Assembly (NCBI GenBank): GCA_017480225.1
Contig: JAFVBB010000001.1
Location: forward strand, 94,660-158,659
Length of the DNA: 64,000 bases
Direction: 5' to 3'
Source of the DNA: Bacteroidales bacterium
Lineage (GTDB): Bacteria > Bacteroidota > Bacteroidia > Bacteroidales > P3
Shown: piece by piece, positions 35,622-46,674 of the stretch
Position numbering within the stretch: position 1 is the stretch's first letter
Layout of the letters: the number at the start of each line of letters is the position of its first letter
Made by a program: the position numbers and the translations under genes
The notes under the pieces: generated by a model
The model's database searches: none
What the model was told of the DNA's origin: nothing
The model's input: the letters and a program-made list of their open reading frames with translations, nothing else

Positions 35622-36596
35622 TTAGTTCTGTTTGTATTCATAGCTTGGGGACGACTTGGGAAGCGGCGCGAACGACTTGTTCAGCTTCTTGTCGGCCAGC
35701 CTGCCCTGCGCCCCGTGGCGCAGCTCCCACTTGCCGTCGACCCACACGTAGGCCAACTCCGCACCCGAGGGCACGTAGTACTGGAACAGACCCTTCATGC
35801 CCTCCATCTGCGGCTCCACCTCGTCGAAGATGATCATTCGCTCCTTGTGCTCCTTGGTCTTCTCCACGGTGACATAGCGGCCGTTCTTCTTCACCCGCTC
35901 GCGGGTGGTCACGCTCACCGTCTGCTCGTCGTAGCCCATGCCCACCGCGGCGTCGCCACGGTACTCCAGCACCACGCGGCGCAGGTTGCGCTCGCGGCGG
36001 AACACCGCCGCGCCGAACTGCGGCGTGCCTCCGCGCAGCGTCACGGGCTCAATCACCCTCATGTCGGTTATGTTGTCCACGCCGTTCCAGCCCAACAGGG
36101 TGTAGTATGTGCGGTCGGAGGCCGTGGTCTGCAGCAGGTCCTGGTAGATGGCGCCGAGCCAGCAGTCGGGGCGCAGCACGCTCTCCTCGCGGCCGATCAC
36201 CTCGTCGCTCTTGTCGTTGAGCAGGCGGTACTCGTACTGCTCCGAGCGATCGTTGTAGAACTGCACGGCGCCGAAGCACTCGAACTCGCCCTCGTCGCTC
36301 ACCACAGCCCAGGTGAACACTCGCAGCTTCTTGTCGGGCGAGGTCAGCACGCTCACCGAATTGGGCAGCTTCCACTGCCACCGCTCCGACTGCTCCTCGT
36401 CGAGCGCGGCGGCCAGCTCCTGCACAGCCTCCTCCGAGGCCAGGTAGCGCTCATTGTCGGTCGGGGCCGAGGCGGTGCGCTCAAACAGCTCAGCCAGCCG
36501 CTGCTGGTGGGCGGCCATGAGCGAGCGGTCCTGCGCCACGGCGACACCGGCCGCCATCAGCAGCAACACTATTGTCATTCTTTTCATTGCACGCAT
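35622..36596 (-). CDS. secreted protein of unknown function
   Basis: A 324-residue exported protein (signal peptide M-K-R-M-T-I-V-L-L-L-M-A-A-G-V-A-V-A-Q from the second methionine at 36587). The mature part has many aromatic and charged residues but no recognised catalytic motif (for example Y-Y-T-L-L-G-W-N-G-V-D-N; E-K-T-K-E-H-K-E-R-M-I-I-F-D-E). The C-terminus is P-S-Y-E-Y-K-Q-N. Similar small exported proteins of unknown role are common in Bacteroidales. It is the first gene of the run with dxs and the transporter. Either ATG at 36596 or 36587 could be used. Confidence 0.7.
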   Translation of the reverse strand: MRAMKRMTIVLLLMAAGVAVAQDRSLMAAHQQRLAELFERTASAPTDNERYLASEEAVQELAAALDEEQSERWQWKLPNSVSVLTSPDKKLRVFTWAVVSDEGEFECFGAVQFYNDRSEQYEYRLLNDKSDEVIGREESVLRPDCWLGAIYQDLLQTTASDRTYYTLLGWNGVDNITDMRVIEPVTLRGGTPQFGAAVFRRERNLRRVVLEYRGDAAVGMGYDEQTVSVTTRERVKKNGRYVTVEKTKEHKERMIIFDEVEPQMEGMKGLFQYYVPSGAELAYVWVDGKWELRHGAQGRLADKKLNKSFAPLPKSSPSYEYKQN

Positions 36597-36622
36597 ACAC
36601 AGCCTAACGGTGGCAGCGTTGT

Positions 36623-36652
36623 TTTATTGCGGCGCCGCCGCTCTATTTTTTT
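36623..36652 (-). promoter_or_regulatory. A-run plus AATAAA box upstream of the secreted protein-dxs run
   Basis: Minus strand: seven A, TAGAGCGGCGGCGCCGC, then AATAAA, ending 26 nt before 36596 (35 nt before 36587). No canonical TAnnTTTG box was found nearby. Confidence 0.4.
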
Positions 36653-36699
36653 CACCCCGTGCAAAGGCATCGCGCCCCTGCAGGGGTGGCAAGGCAGGT

Positions 36700-36850
36700 T
36701 GTTCTTCGATTGATGTCCGATTGTTCTTCGATTGTTCTCCGATACAAAATCGAAGAACAATCGAAGAACAATCGGAGAACAATCGAAGAACAGACGGTGT
36801 TGACACGGACCTAGTGCCCAGTCAGTACTGAAAATGAGCAGGTTACAGGC
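36700..36850 (+). repeat. F1 11-nt-grid hairpin element, copy 2
   Basis: Core 36700-36792: left TGTTCTTCGAT, TGATGTCCGAT, TGTTCTTCGAT, TGTTCTCCGAT; loop ACAAA; right ATCGAAGAACA, ATCGAAGAACA, ATCGGAGAACA, ATCGAAGAACA. Tail 36793-36850 begins GACGGTGTTGA, CACGGACCTAG and contains CTGAAAATGA. It lies in the 36597-36931 gap between two minus-strand genes and points against them. Two mismatches are in the second stem unit and one in the fourth. Confidence 0.95.
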
Positions 36851-36931
36851 ACAGCTAATCCAAAAACAGCGTCACATCTCCCGCAACAGGCTGTCTTTCA
36901 ACTGCAAGCCACCCCTTTGCAGGGGGAGAAA

Positions 36932-37189
36932 TCAGGCCTGGCGGCCATGTTTCCGCAGCCATGCCGCGGCATAGGAGCAGGTGGCCTCCACGCGGCCTCC
37001 GCGCGCCTCGATGGCCTCGACGGCACGGCTCACCAGCTCGGCTGCCACGCCCTGCCCGCGCAGGCGGTCGTCGACGAAGGTGTGGTCGATGGTGAAGAGG
37101 CCCGGAGCGGTCTCGGGGAAGGTGACCTCGGCCAGCGTCTCGCCGTCGCGCACGAGGTAGATGCGGTTTTGTTCGGTTGTGTACTGCAT
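36932..37189 (-). CDS. small GNAT acetyltransferase, YjdJ type
   Basis: An 85-residue minimal acetyltransferase-like protein: short beta strands (I-Y-L-V-R-D-G-E-T-L-A-E-V-T-F), the F-V-D-D-R-L-R-G-Q-G-V-A loop that binds acetyl-CoA, and a C-terminal C-S-Y-A-A-A-W-L motif found in the YjdJ/Acetyltransf_CG group. These proteins are about 90 residues, so it is complete. The acceptor is unknown. It starts 39 bp after the radA stop and is probably read through from the radA transcript. Confidence 0.9.
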   Translation of the reverse strand: MQYTTEQNRIYLVRDGETLAEVTFPETAPGLFTIDHTFVDDRLRGQGVAAELVSRAVEAIEARGGRVEATCSYAAAWLRKHGRQA

Positions 37190-37228
37190 TGGTGCTTGCT
37201 GTTTGGTTAATATACTGTGCGGCCGTGG

Positions 37229-38593
37229 CTACGCGAAAAGCGCGCGCAGGGCCTCCTCTATCAGGCCCACGGGCACCACCTCGATGGAGTGGCGCCTGCG
37301 GTCGATGGCCTTGACGGAATATTTGCTCACGAAGATGCGTCCGAAGCCGAGCCTTGCGGCCTCCGACACTCGCTGCTCCACCCCACGCACAGGCCTCACC
37401 TCGCCGCCCAGGCCGAGCTCGGCGGCAAAGCAGTCGCGCGGCGAGATGGCGATGTCTACGTTTGACGAAAGGATGGCGCACGCCACGGCGAGGTCCATGG
37501 CGGGGTCGCTGATGCGAAGGCCGCCGGCTATGTTGAGGAAGACGTCCTTGGCGCCGAGCTTGAAGCCGCAGCGCTTTTCGAGCACGGCCAGCAGCATGTT
37601 CATGCGGCGCGAGTCGAAGCCGCCCGCGTTGCGCTGGGGTGTGCCGTAGACGGCGCTGCTCACCAGACTCTGCACCTCGACAAACATGGGTCTCGCGCCC
37701 TCGAGCGTGGCGGCGACGGCGGCCCCGCTCAACGACTCGTCGCGCTGCGAGAGGAGGTACTGGCTGGGGTTGTCGACCTCGCGCAGGCCGCCTTCGTGCA
37801 TGTCGAAGATGCCAATCTCGGCGGTGGAGCCGAAGCGGTTCTTGATGGCGCGGAGTATGCGGAAGCCGTAGTTGCGGTCGCCTTCAAACTGCAGCACGGC
37901 GTCGACGATGTGCTCCATCACCTTGGGGCCTGCCAGCGTGCCATCCTTGGTGATGTGGCCAATCAGCAGCACCGGAACGCCGGTGGTCTTGGCGTAGTGC
38001 TGGAACTCGGTGGTGCACTGCCTTATCTGGCTCACGCTGCCTGCGGGCGAGTCGATGTCCTCGGTGGTGACAGTCTGTATCGAGTCGACCACCAGCAGCT
38101 CAGGCCTCACGGCCTCGACATGCTCGAAGATGCGCTGCGTCACGGTCTCACTCACCACATAGAGCCCGTCGGATGGGGTGCCTATGCGGTCGGCTCGCAT
38201 CTTGATCTGCTGCTCGCTCTCCTCGCCGCTGACGTAGAGCAGGCGGCGGTCGGCCATGGCAATGGCGGTCTGCAGCAGCAGTGTGCTCTTGCCTATGCCC
38301 GGCTCACCCCCCAGGAGCAGCAAGCTGCCGGCCACGATGCCGCCGCCCAGCACACGGTCGAGCTCGGCGCAGTGGGTGGTCATGCGCGAGGTGTTCTCAC
38401 AGGCCACCTCGTGCAGCCTCTTCGGCCTCGATGCCGCTGAGGCAGACCCCTGCCTCGGCAACCCAGGCGAGGCGGCCTTCACCACCTCCTCCTCGATGGT
38501 GCCGAACTTGCCGCACTCGGGGCAGCGTCCGAGCCACGAGGCGCTGCGGTAGCCGCACTCGCGGCAGAAGTAGTAGCTTTTTGCTTTGGCCAT
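37229..38593 (-). CDS. radA: DNA repair protein RadA (branch-migration ATPase)
   Basis: A 454-residue RecA-like protein that drives branch migration in recombinational repair. It begins with a C4 zinc finger (F-C-R-E-C-G-Y... R-C-P-E-C-G-K), then Walker A G-G-E-P-G-I-G-K-S-T, the RadA-specific K-N-R-F-G motif and a C-terminal Lon-like domain. All elements and length are typical. It is 9 bp downstream of the M16-like gene. Confidence 0.97.
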   Translation of the reverse strand: MAKAKSYYFCRECGYRSASWLGRCPECGKFGTIEEEVVKAASPGLPRQGSASAASRPKRLHEVACENTSRMTTHCAELDRVLGGGIVAGSLLLLGGEPGIGKSTLLLQTAIAMADRRLLYVSGEESEQQIKMRADRIGTPSDGLYVVSETVTQRIFEHVEAVRPELLVVDSIQTVTTEDIDSPAGSVSQIRQCTTEFQHYAKTTGVPVLLIGHITKDGTLAGPKVMEHIVDAVLQFEGDRNYGFRILRAIKNRFGSTAEIGIFDMHEGGLREVDNPSQYLLSQRDESLSGAAVAATLEGARPMFVEVQSLVSSAVYGTPQRNAGGFDSRRMNMLLAVLEKRCGFKLGAKDVFLNIAGGLRISDPAMDLAVACAILSSNVDIAISPRDCFAAELGLGGEVRPVRGVEQRVSEAARLGFGRIFVSKYSVKAIDRRRHSIEVVPVGLIEEALRALFA

Positions 38594-38602
38594 GGGTAGA
38601 GT

Positions 38603-39883
38603 CTATGCTTGTGGACCGTTGTCAAGGTTGCCTGCGCGGCAGTAGACCATGTCGTCCTCGCGCAGCCACTTGGCGGCCAGCGAGCGCAGGTAGCTGGGAG
38701 TGGCGCTGGCAAGCACGCCGCGAAGGTTATCGGTGAGGGTCTCGTCGACCCCTGCCTGCACCATGCCGCACACACGCTCGGCGCGCTCGAACACGCCGTC
38801 GACAGAGCGCATGAAGTCGCCCGCCATCACAGTCTTCACCAGGTCAAGCTCCGCGCCGTCCACCTCCTCGGCCGCCAGACGCCGCAGCTCGCGGCGCACC
38901 TCGGCCTCGGCAGGCCCGGCGGCATGGGCAGCCACGTCGGCGGCAATGTAGAAGACCACGCAGCCGCGATACAGCTGTGTGCGGGCGTAGACGCCGTAGG
39001 TGTAGCCCTTGTCCTCGCGCAGGTTGCCCATCAGGCGCGAGCCGAAATAACCGCCAAGCAGAGTGGTGAGCAGCATCAGCCCGGCATAGTCGGGGTCGCG
39101 CCAGTCCACGGGCAGCACACGGCCCGCGCGGAGCGATGCCTGCGTGGTGCCGTCAATGTGCTCGTACAGCGGCTCTGAGCCGCCGTCAATGCCGGGCATG
39201 GGCGCAAGCGAGCCCACACGATCCACGGCCCGTGGCTGGACTCCGCTGCCGAGCAGTTCCTCGGCCGCGCGCTCGAGACCGGCGTCGACCGCACCCGAGA
39301 GCAGCACCCTGGGCGCGTTGAAGCGCTGTGCATAGTGGCGGCGCACCTCGTCGAGCGACAGGCGCTCGGCGTCGGCGGTGGTGGCATAGCGCCCCAGGGG
39401 ATGCTCCCTGCCGAAGAGACGGCTGTACCACAGCCTCCGTGCCACGTCGCGCGGCCTCATCATGGCCTCAGCCACCTCCTGCCTGCGCTGGGCCCTGTAC
39501 ACGTCGAACTCGCGCTGCGGAAAGAGCGGCTCACGGCGCAGGCCTGCCAGCAGCGAGCACACCTCCTGGGCATACTTGCTGAGGGTGTAGACCGTGGTGG
39601 TGGCCGCGAGCACGTCGGGTGTGTGCTCCAGCACCACGCCGCGGTAGTCAATCCACTCCGACACCTCGGCCTGGCTCATCGTGGCCGAGGCGCATGTGTG
39701 GAGCCTCAAGGCCGCCGACGCGCACAGGGGCATGGCCTGGTAGGCCGAGCCGGCCTCGTCGACCACGTCGATACGCACAAGGGGTGTGGACGACGACTGC
39801 AGCACTCCTATTCCGTGGTCTGTCATTCGCGGCTGAAGGTCGCCGCCTGCGGGTAGTTCCATCATATTGGTCGCTTGCCTCAT
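38603..39883 (-). CDS. M16-family peptidase-like protein without the zinc motif
   Basis: A 426-residue protein with the two-lobed M16 fold: L-R-R-E-P-L-F-P-Q-R-E-F-D in the first half, and the second-half pattern L-L-T-T-L-L-G-G-Y-F-G-S-R-L-M-G-N-L-R-E-D-K-G-Y-T-Y-G that is diagnostic of the family. The HxxEH zinc-binding sequence of active subunits is absent, so it should be a non-catalytic subunit or a diverged protein. No active M16 partner is in the window. No export signal is visible. It lies 25 bp after the TonB-dependent receptor gene and 9 bp before radA. Confidence 0.85.
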   Translation of the reverse strand: MRQATNMMELPAGGDLQPRMTDHGIGVLQSSSTPLVRIDVVDEAGSAYQAMPLCASAALRLHTCASATMSQAEVSEWIDYRGVVLEHTPDVLAATTTVYTLSKYAQEVCSLLAGLRREPLFPQREFDVYRAQRRQEVAEAMMRPRDVARRLWYSRLFGREHPLGRYATTADAERLSLDEVRRHYAQRFNAPRVLLSGAVDAGLERAAEELLGSGVQPRAVDRVGSLAPMPGIDGGSEPLYEHIDGTTQASLRAGRVLPVDWRDPDYAGLMLLTTLLGGYFGSRLMGNLREDKGYTYGVYARTQLYRGCVVFYIAADVAAHAAGPAEAEVRRELRRLAAEEVDGAELDLVKTVMAGDFMRSVDGVFERAERVCGMVQAGVDETLTDNLRGVLASATPSYLRSLAAKWLREDDMVYCRAGNLDNGPQA

Positions 39884-39908
39884 GTTTGCCGGTACGCGCT
39901 CAGAGCCT

Positions 39909-42323
39909 TCAGAAGTCCACCGTCAGCTTCACGTTGAGCTGGCGGGCCGTCAGGTAGTTTGGCACCGGATAGTAGATATTGGTGTAGTCGGCCACCCACA
40001 GGTAGCTGACCACATTTCGGAAATTGAACAGGTTGAACACTTCTATGCCCAGCTGCACGTCGGCCACACGGCGCAGCCACGGCAGGTTGCGGACAGCCTC
40101 AAACTGGGTGAGCTTCACGGTGTTGCCCCAATCCACGCGGTAGTAGGCAGGCAGGCGGAAGAGGGCGTCGCCGGTGCCGTCCATGGGCACGGTGACGGGG
40201 GTGCCGCTGCCGTAGACGAGGCTGAGGCTCATGCGCCACCAGGGTATGGTGGGCAGGTTGTCCTGAAGGAAGAGCTTGAAGCCGACGCGCTGGTCGGTGG
40301 GGCGCGGACGCCACTTGCCGCCGTCGACGCTCTCGGCGGTGCGCATCACCGACAGGCTGGCCCACGACTCGAGACCGTCAACCAGCTCGCCGCCCACCCT
40401 GACGCTGACGCCCACGGCATAGGCCTCGGCGCGGCTGTCGGGCATATAGCGCAGGCGCAGGTTGTCGACCGTGTAGGGGACGACGTCGGTTAGCCACTTG
40501 CCATAGAGGTCGGCAGTGAGCGCAAACGGCCGCTGCCACAGCATGAAGCGCCAGTCGGCCGACGCCGTGGCCTGGTAGGAGGTCTGCGGGTCGAGGCCGG
40601 TGCGGAGGCTGCCGTCGCTGCGGCGATACTCGCGGTAGAACGGTGCCTGGCGGTATACGCCGCCAGCCAGCCGCAGCACCACGTCGCGCTGCCACTGCGG
40701 CTTGTAGCTCACGCCCAGGCGCGGACTGGCGAGGGCAGAGAGGCGCCCGTCGCAGACGTAGGCCTGGCCGCGCAGGCCGGCCCATGCATGGAGCCCGGCG
40801 CCGGAGCGCAGGGTGAAGTCGGCCTCGCGCTGCGCGAAGGCGCTGGCGCGGAGGGTGAGCAGACTGTTCTCGGCACTGACGAAATCTTGCAGCAGGGGGT
40901 TGGCGGGCGCGTTGAGCGGATCGCCCGGCTCGCCCCAGAGCGAGGGCAGGCTGTAGCCCGCCGAGTCGACCCACCGCCACTCGCGCAGGCGGTCGGCCAC
41001 CCTCTCGCCCTGCACCTTGACGCCACCCACCCAGCGGCCACGGCTGTCGGTGCGCGTGGCGCGAAACTCGGCGCTGGCCACGGTGGTGAGCAGGCGGTTG
41101 CGGGCGTGCTCGAGGAAGGTGCCCACGCCGCGGTCGAACTGTATGGTGTCGCCAGCCTGCTCGCCCTGGGTCACCTCGTAGAGAAAGTACTGGTCCTGCA
41201 CGTCGTAGCGCTCGCTCTCGTCGAGGTGCTGCACAGCCAGCGTGGCCTGCAGCCGCCAGCGGTCGGAGGGGCGGTAGTCGGCCGTGAAGGCTCCCAGCAG
41301 CGTGGCGTAGCGGTCCTGCTCCTGGCCGTCGAAGTATATGCGCAGCGACATCGGGTTGAAGAAACCGCCGAAAGTGGTGGTCTGGCTCTCGGGCACCAGT
41401 CCGTAGACATTGCGCGTGCCGATGAGCATGAGCCCCAGGTCGAGCCTTTCGCTGGGGTGCAGACCCACGATGGCCTGCAGGTCGGTGTAGGCAGTGGTGT
41501 ACGAGCCACGGGTGTCGAGGCTGCCGAGCAGGTAGCTGTTGGAATGGTAGCGGGCGCCGACGGCATAGTCGAGCAGCCGCGAGGCACGCCCGCGCACCGT
41601 GGCCGAGCCGCCCAGCAGGCTGGCCGACACGCGGCCGGTGGTGGTGGCGGGGCGCGAATAGGTGATGTCGAGCACCGACGACAGCTTGTCGCCAAACGAG
41701 GCGTCGAAGCCCCCGGGCGAGAAGAGTATGAACTCGACAAGGTCGGGGTTGACGATGCTCATGCCCTCCTGCTGGGCACTGCGGATGAGCATCGGGCGCA
41801 TCACCTCGACGCCGTTGATATAAACCAGGTTCTCGTCGAATGAGCCGCCGCGCACCGAGTACTGCGACGACATCTCGTTGTTCGACTGCACGTCGGGCAG
41901 CAGTTTGATTAGGCTCTCCACACCGCCCAGCGGCCCCACGGCGTCGTCGAGCCTGCCCACGTCGACCGACTCGAATGGCGAGGTGCGCGAGCGGTCGTCG
42001 CTCACCTCCACCCCGTCAATCATCAAGGCGCCAGGGTGCAGTGCCGCGTCGAGCCTCACCGCCCCCCTCACCAGCACACGCGCCTCGTGGCGGCGGAAAC
42101 CGGTGAAGCTGAAGACCACGGTGACCGAATCGGCCGCCCCCACGGCAAGGCTGTAGCGGCCGTCGGTGCCGGCGGCCACACCGATGCCCAGCGACGGCAC
42201 TCCTACCGTGGCGAAGGGCAGCGGCGCGCCGGCGGTGTCGGTGACCACACCGGAGAGCACCCCCTGCGGCCATGCGCAGGCGGCGGCCACGACAGCCCAA
42301 AAGCAGAGCAACAACCTTTTCAC
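39909..42323 (-). CDS. TonB-dependent outer-membrane receptor
   Basis: An 804-residue outer-membrane protein. A signal peptide (starting M-K-R-L-L-L-C-F-W-A) precedes a carboxypeptidase-regulatory-like domain (G-V-V-T-D-T-A-G-A-P-L-P-F-A-T-V), a plug domain and a ~600-residue beta barrel ending in the aromatic C-terminus L-N-V-K-L-T-V-D-F. The start codon is GTG at 42323. There is no SusD-like gene, so a polysaccharide role is not indicated; the short barrel fits small-solute or siderophore-type receptors, but the substrate is unknown. An AATAAA box lies 26 nt upstream. Confidence 0.93.
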   Translation of the reverse strand: MKRLLLCFWAVVAAACAWPQGVLSGVVTDTAGAPLPFATVGVPSLGIGVAAGTDGRYSLAVGAADSVTVVFSFTGFRRHEARVLVRGAVRLDAALHPGALMIDGVEVSDDRSRTSPFESVDVGRLDDAVGPLGGVESLIKLLPDVQSNNEMSSQYSVRGGSFDENLVYINGVEVMRPMLIRSAQQEGMSIVNPDLVEFILFSPGGFDASFGDKLSSVLDITYSRPATTTGRVSASLLGGSATVRGRASRLLDYAVGARYHSNSYLLGSLDTRGSYTTAYTDLQAIVGLHPSERLDLGLMLIGTRNVYGLVPESQTTTFGGFFNPMSLRIYFDGQEQDRYATLLGAFTADYRPSDRWRLQATLAVQHLDESERYDVQDQYFLYEVTQGEQAGDTIQFDRGVGTFLEHARNRLLTTVASAEFRATRTDSRGRWVGGVKVQGERVADRLREWRWVDSAGYSLPSLWGEPGDPLNAPANPLLQDFVSAENSLLTLRASAFAQREADFTLRSGAGLHAWAGLRGQAYVCDGRLSALASPRLGVSYKPQWQRDVVLRLAGGVYRQAPFYREYRRSDGSLRTGLDPQTSYQATASADWRFMLWQRPFALTADLYGKWLTDVVPYTVDNLRLRYMPDSRAEAYAVGVSVRVGGELVDGLESWASLSVMRTAESVDGGKWRPRPTDQRVGFKLFLQDNLPTIPWWRMSLSLVYGSGTPVTVPMDGTGDALFRLPAYYRVDWGNTVKLTQFEAVRNLPWLRRVADVQLGIEVFNLFNFRNVVSYLWVADYTNIYYPVPNYLTARQLNVKLTVDF

Positions 42324-42349
42324 GCAGCAACTAACACCAACCGGCCCTT

Positions 42350-42374
42350 TTTATTGTGCCACCAGCATAAAAAA
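42350..42374 (-). promoter_or_regulatory. T-run plus AATAAA box upstream of the TonB receptor gene
   Basis: Minus strand: six T, ATGCTGGTGGCAC, AATAAA, ending 26 nt before the GTG start. It is one of the closest matches among the seven boxes. Confidence 0.4.
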
Positions 42375-42424
42375 GCACTCCGCCGCCGCTGTCGGGCCGC
42401 CGCCGCGCAAGCGCCAGGGTGCTG

Positions 42425-42578
42425 TCAAGCACATGGCAAACCCAAGTCAACACCATACCAAGACCTACAGAAGTAGCGGTTAACAAGGAGATGGGTAGTA
42501 GATGAGTAGGAGTTGAGTAGGAGTTGGTCTATCCTTAAGGCTGGTTTGCAGCCACTTACGCGCGCACATTCTACCCTC
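42425..42578 (+). repeat. F2 11-nt-grid element, copy E
   Basis: Left units TCAAGCACATG, GCAAACCCAAG, TCAACACCATA, CCAAGACCTAC; loop AGAA; right units GTAGCGGTTAA, CAAGGAGATGG, GTAGTAGATGA, GTAGGAGTTGA, GTAGGAGTTGG, TCTATCCTTAA, GGCTGGTTTGC and tail to TACCCTC. It lies in the divergent gap between the TonB receptor and gyrA, pointing to gyrA and ending about 64 bp before the gyrA -33 box. Stem complementarity is partial. Confidence 0.9.
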
Positions 42579-42641
42579 CCCCCATTTTTGAGGCCAAAAC
42601 ACTGTGGCGCAGAGCTTTGCGGTGATTGTTCAAAAAAATAG

Positions 42642-42672
42642 TTGCACAGGTCGGGGGAAAAGCGTATCTTTG
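42642..42672 (+). promoter_or_regulatory. gyrA promoter
   Basis: TTGC at 42642-42645, 19 bp, TATCTTTG at 42665-42672, then 66 nt of leader. This is a close match to the Bacteroidota consensus. Confidence 0.8.
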
Positions 42673-42738
42673 CCATTTTGAGACCGCCGCCCACAAGGCA
42701 CCAACGGCCTGACAGACAAATAGAAAGACAAGATATTA

Positions 42739-45252
<2,514 letters not shown>

Positions 45253-45272
45253 ACACCAAAACTTGAACCGAT

Positions 45273-46514
45273 ATGAAGGCAAGTAAAATTATCGCAATGG
45301 CATTGCTCGGCGTCATCACGGTGGGCGCCAACGCACAATCGCTCAACGTGGAAAGCGCAGTAGGCGACCTGCGCAAGGGTTCCCTCAAGAAAGCCAAGGC
45401 CGAGATTGATGCGGCCGCGGTGCACGAGAAGACCAAGGACGATGCAAAGACGTGGTACTACAAGGCTCTCATCTACGCCGAGATAGGCCGCGACTCGCAG
45501 CAGAAGAAGCCCAAGTTCAAAGACCTGGCTCCCGACTGGGCCGACCAGGCTTACGAGGCCGCGCTCGAGTGCAAGCGCCTCAACACCAACAACGAGGGCG
45601 ACTTCAACAAGGGCCTGGTGAGCGTCTTCTCGATGGTGGGCTACGACTACTACAGCCGTGCCCGCAACCTCTTCAACGAGAAGAAGTACGTCGAAGCCAT
45701 GGAGACCGCCGGCCGCGCCGCCGAGATGTACAACAACAGCGGCGAGGGCGACAACAGCAGCGAGGCCATGTTTGTGGCCGGACTGAGCGCCGTGGCCAAC
45801 CACGACACCGCCAACATCAAGAAGTACTTCAACAACCTCATGCGCAAGCGCACGGACAAAGAGCAGGTGTACAACTACCTCTTCAACATCTACAAGACCG
45901 AGGGCAACATGGACCAGGCCATGAAGGTGGCCTCCAACTACCAGAAGGCCACCAAGGGCAGCTACAAAGCCTACCTGCTGCTGGCTGAAGGCTACCTGCT
46001 GGGCGAGAACATGGAGAAGGGCAAGGAGATGATTAACAAGGCACTCGAACTGACCAAGGACAGCACCAACATCTACCCCGACCTGCTCACCTCGGCCGGC
46101 TCGCTGCTGATGATGACCGGTGACATCGACGAGGCCCGCACCCGCTTCGATGAGTCGATAAAGCTGAAGCCTGTGCAGTTCGGAGCCAACTTCGGCATGG
46201 GTCAGATGTACTACAACAGCGCGGTCGACAAGATTACCTCGACACCCGAGCCCGACCCCTTCAACGAGGAGTCTATGGCATTGGTCGAAAAGCTCACCGC
46301 CGAGGCCAACGCCCTCTTCGGCCAGTCGACCACCTACCTTGAGGCAGCCGTCAACTACATCGACAACCTGCCCGAAGGCGAGGAGAAAGCCGCGCAGCGC
46401 GCCAACCTCGGCAACGCCCTGCAGGCCCTGAGCACCGCCTATGCGCGCCTTGAGCGCTACGACGAGGCGAAGGCAGCCCGCGAGCGCTTCGAGAAGATGG
46501 CCGCCGAGCAGTGA
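45273..46514 (+). CDS. exported TPR-repeat protein
   Basis: A 413-residue periplasmic protein: signal peptide M-K-A-S-K-I-I-A-M-A-L-L-G-V-I-T-V-G-A-N-A-Q, then tetratricopeptide-like helical repeats (for example A-K-T-W-Y-Y-K-A-L-I-Y-A-E-I, S-Y-K-A-Y-L-L-L-A-E-G-Y-L-L-G, L-L-M-M-T-G-D-I-D-E-A-R-T-R-F-D-E-S-I-K-L-K-P, and a last repeat A-Y-A-R-L-E-R-Y-D-E-A-K). The role is probably protein-protein binding. The pairing of gyrA with an exported TPR gene in one operon is seen widely in Bacteroidales; the functional link is unknown. A terminator follows. Confidence 0.88.
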   Translation: MKASKIIAMALLGVITVGANAQSLNVESAVGDLRKGSLKKAKAEIDAAAVHEKTKDDAKTWYYKALIYAEIGRDSQQKKPKFKDLAPDWADQAYEAALECKRLNTNNEGDFNKGLVSVFSMVGYDYYSRARNLFNEKKYVEAMETAGRAAEMYNNSGEGDNSSEAMFVAGLSAVANHDTANIKKYFNNLMRKRTDKEQVYNYLFNIYKTEGNMDQAMKVASNYQKATKGSYKAYLLLAEGYLLGENMEKGKEMINKALELTKDSTNIYPDLLTSAGSLLMMTGDIDEARTRFDESIKLKPVQFGANFGMGQMYYNSAVDKITSTPEPDPFNEESMALVEKLTAEANALFGQSTTYLEAAVNYIDNLPEGEEKAAQRANLGNALQALSTAYARLERYDEAKAARERFEKMAAEQ

Positions 46515-46540
46515 CCCCACCGCCACACAGCGACAACCCA

Positions 46541-46569
46541 AGCCCCAGCATGAATGCCGGGGCTTTTTT
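46541..46569 (+). terminator. terminator of the gyrA-TPR operon
   Basis: AGCCCC-A-GCAT pairs with ATGC-C-GGGGCT around a GA loop, followed by six T at 46564-46569. Confidence 0.88.
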
Positions 46570-46621
46570 CGTACCTAGCCACTCAACAGCAGATTGTTGA
46601 AAAGAAAAGATGGCACACAAA

Positions 46622-46650
46622 TTGCAGAACAATTATATGTTGTAACTTTG
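46622..46650 (+). promoter_or_regulatory. clpC promoter
   Basis: TTGC at 46622-46625, 17 bp, TAACTTTG at 46643-46650, then a 24-nt leader holding AAGGAGA. No CIRCE or CtsR-like operator is visible. Confidence 0.65.
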
Positions 46651-46674
46651 CAATTTGAAACACAAGGAGAATAC

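Noticed and set aside
36700-36850. Integron attC site or insertion-sequence remnant
   Set aside because: No integrase or transposase gene, no target-site duplication seen, and copies are dispersed singly rather than as a cassette array.
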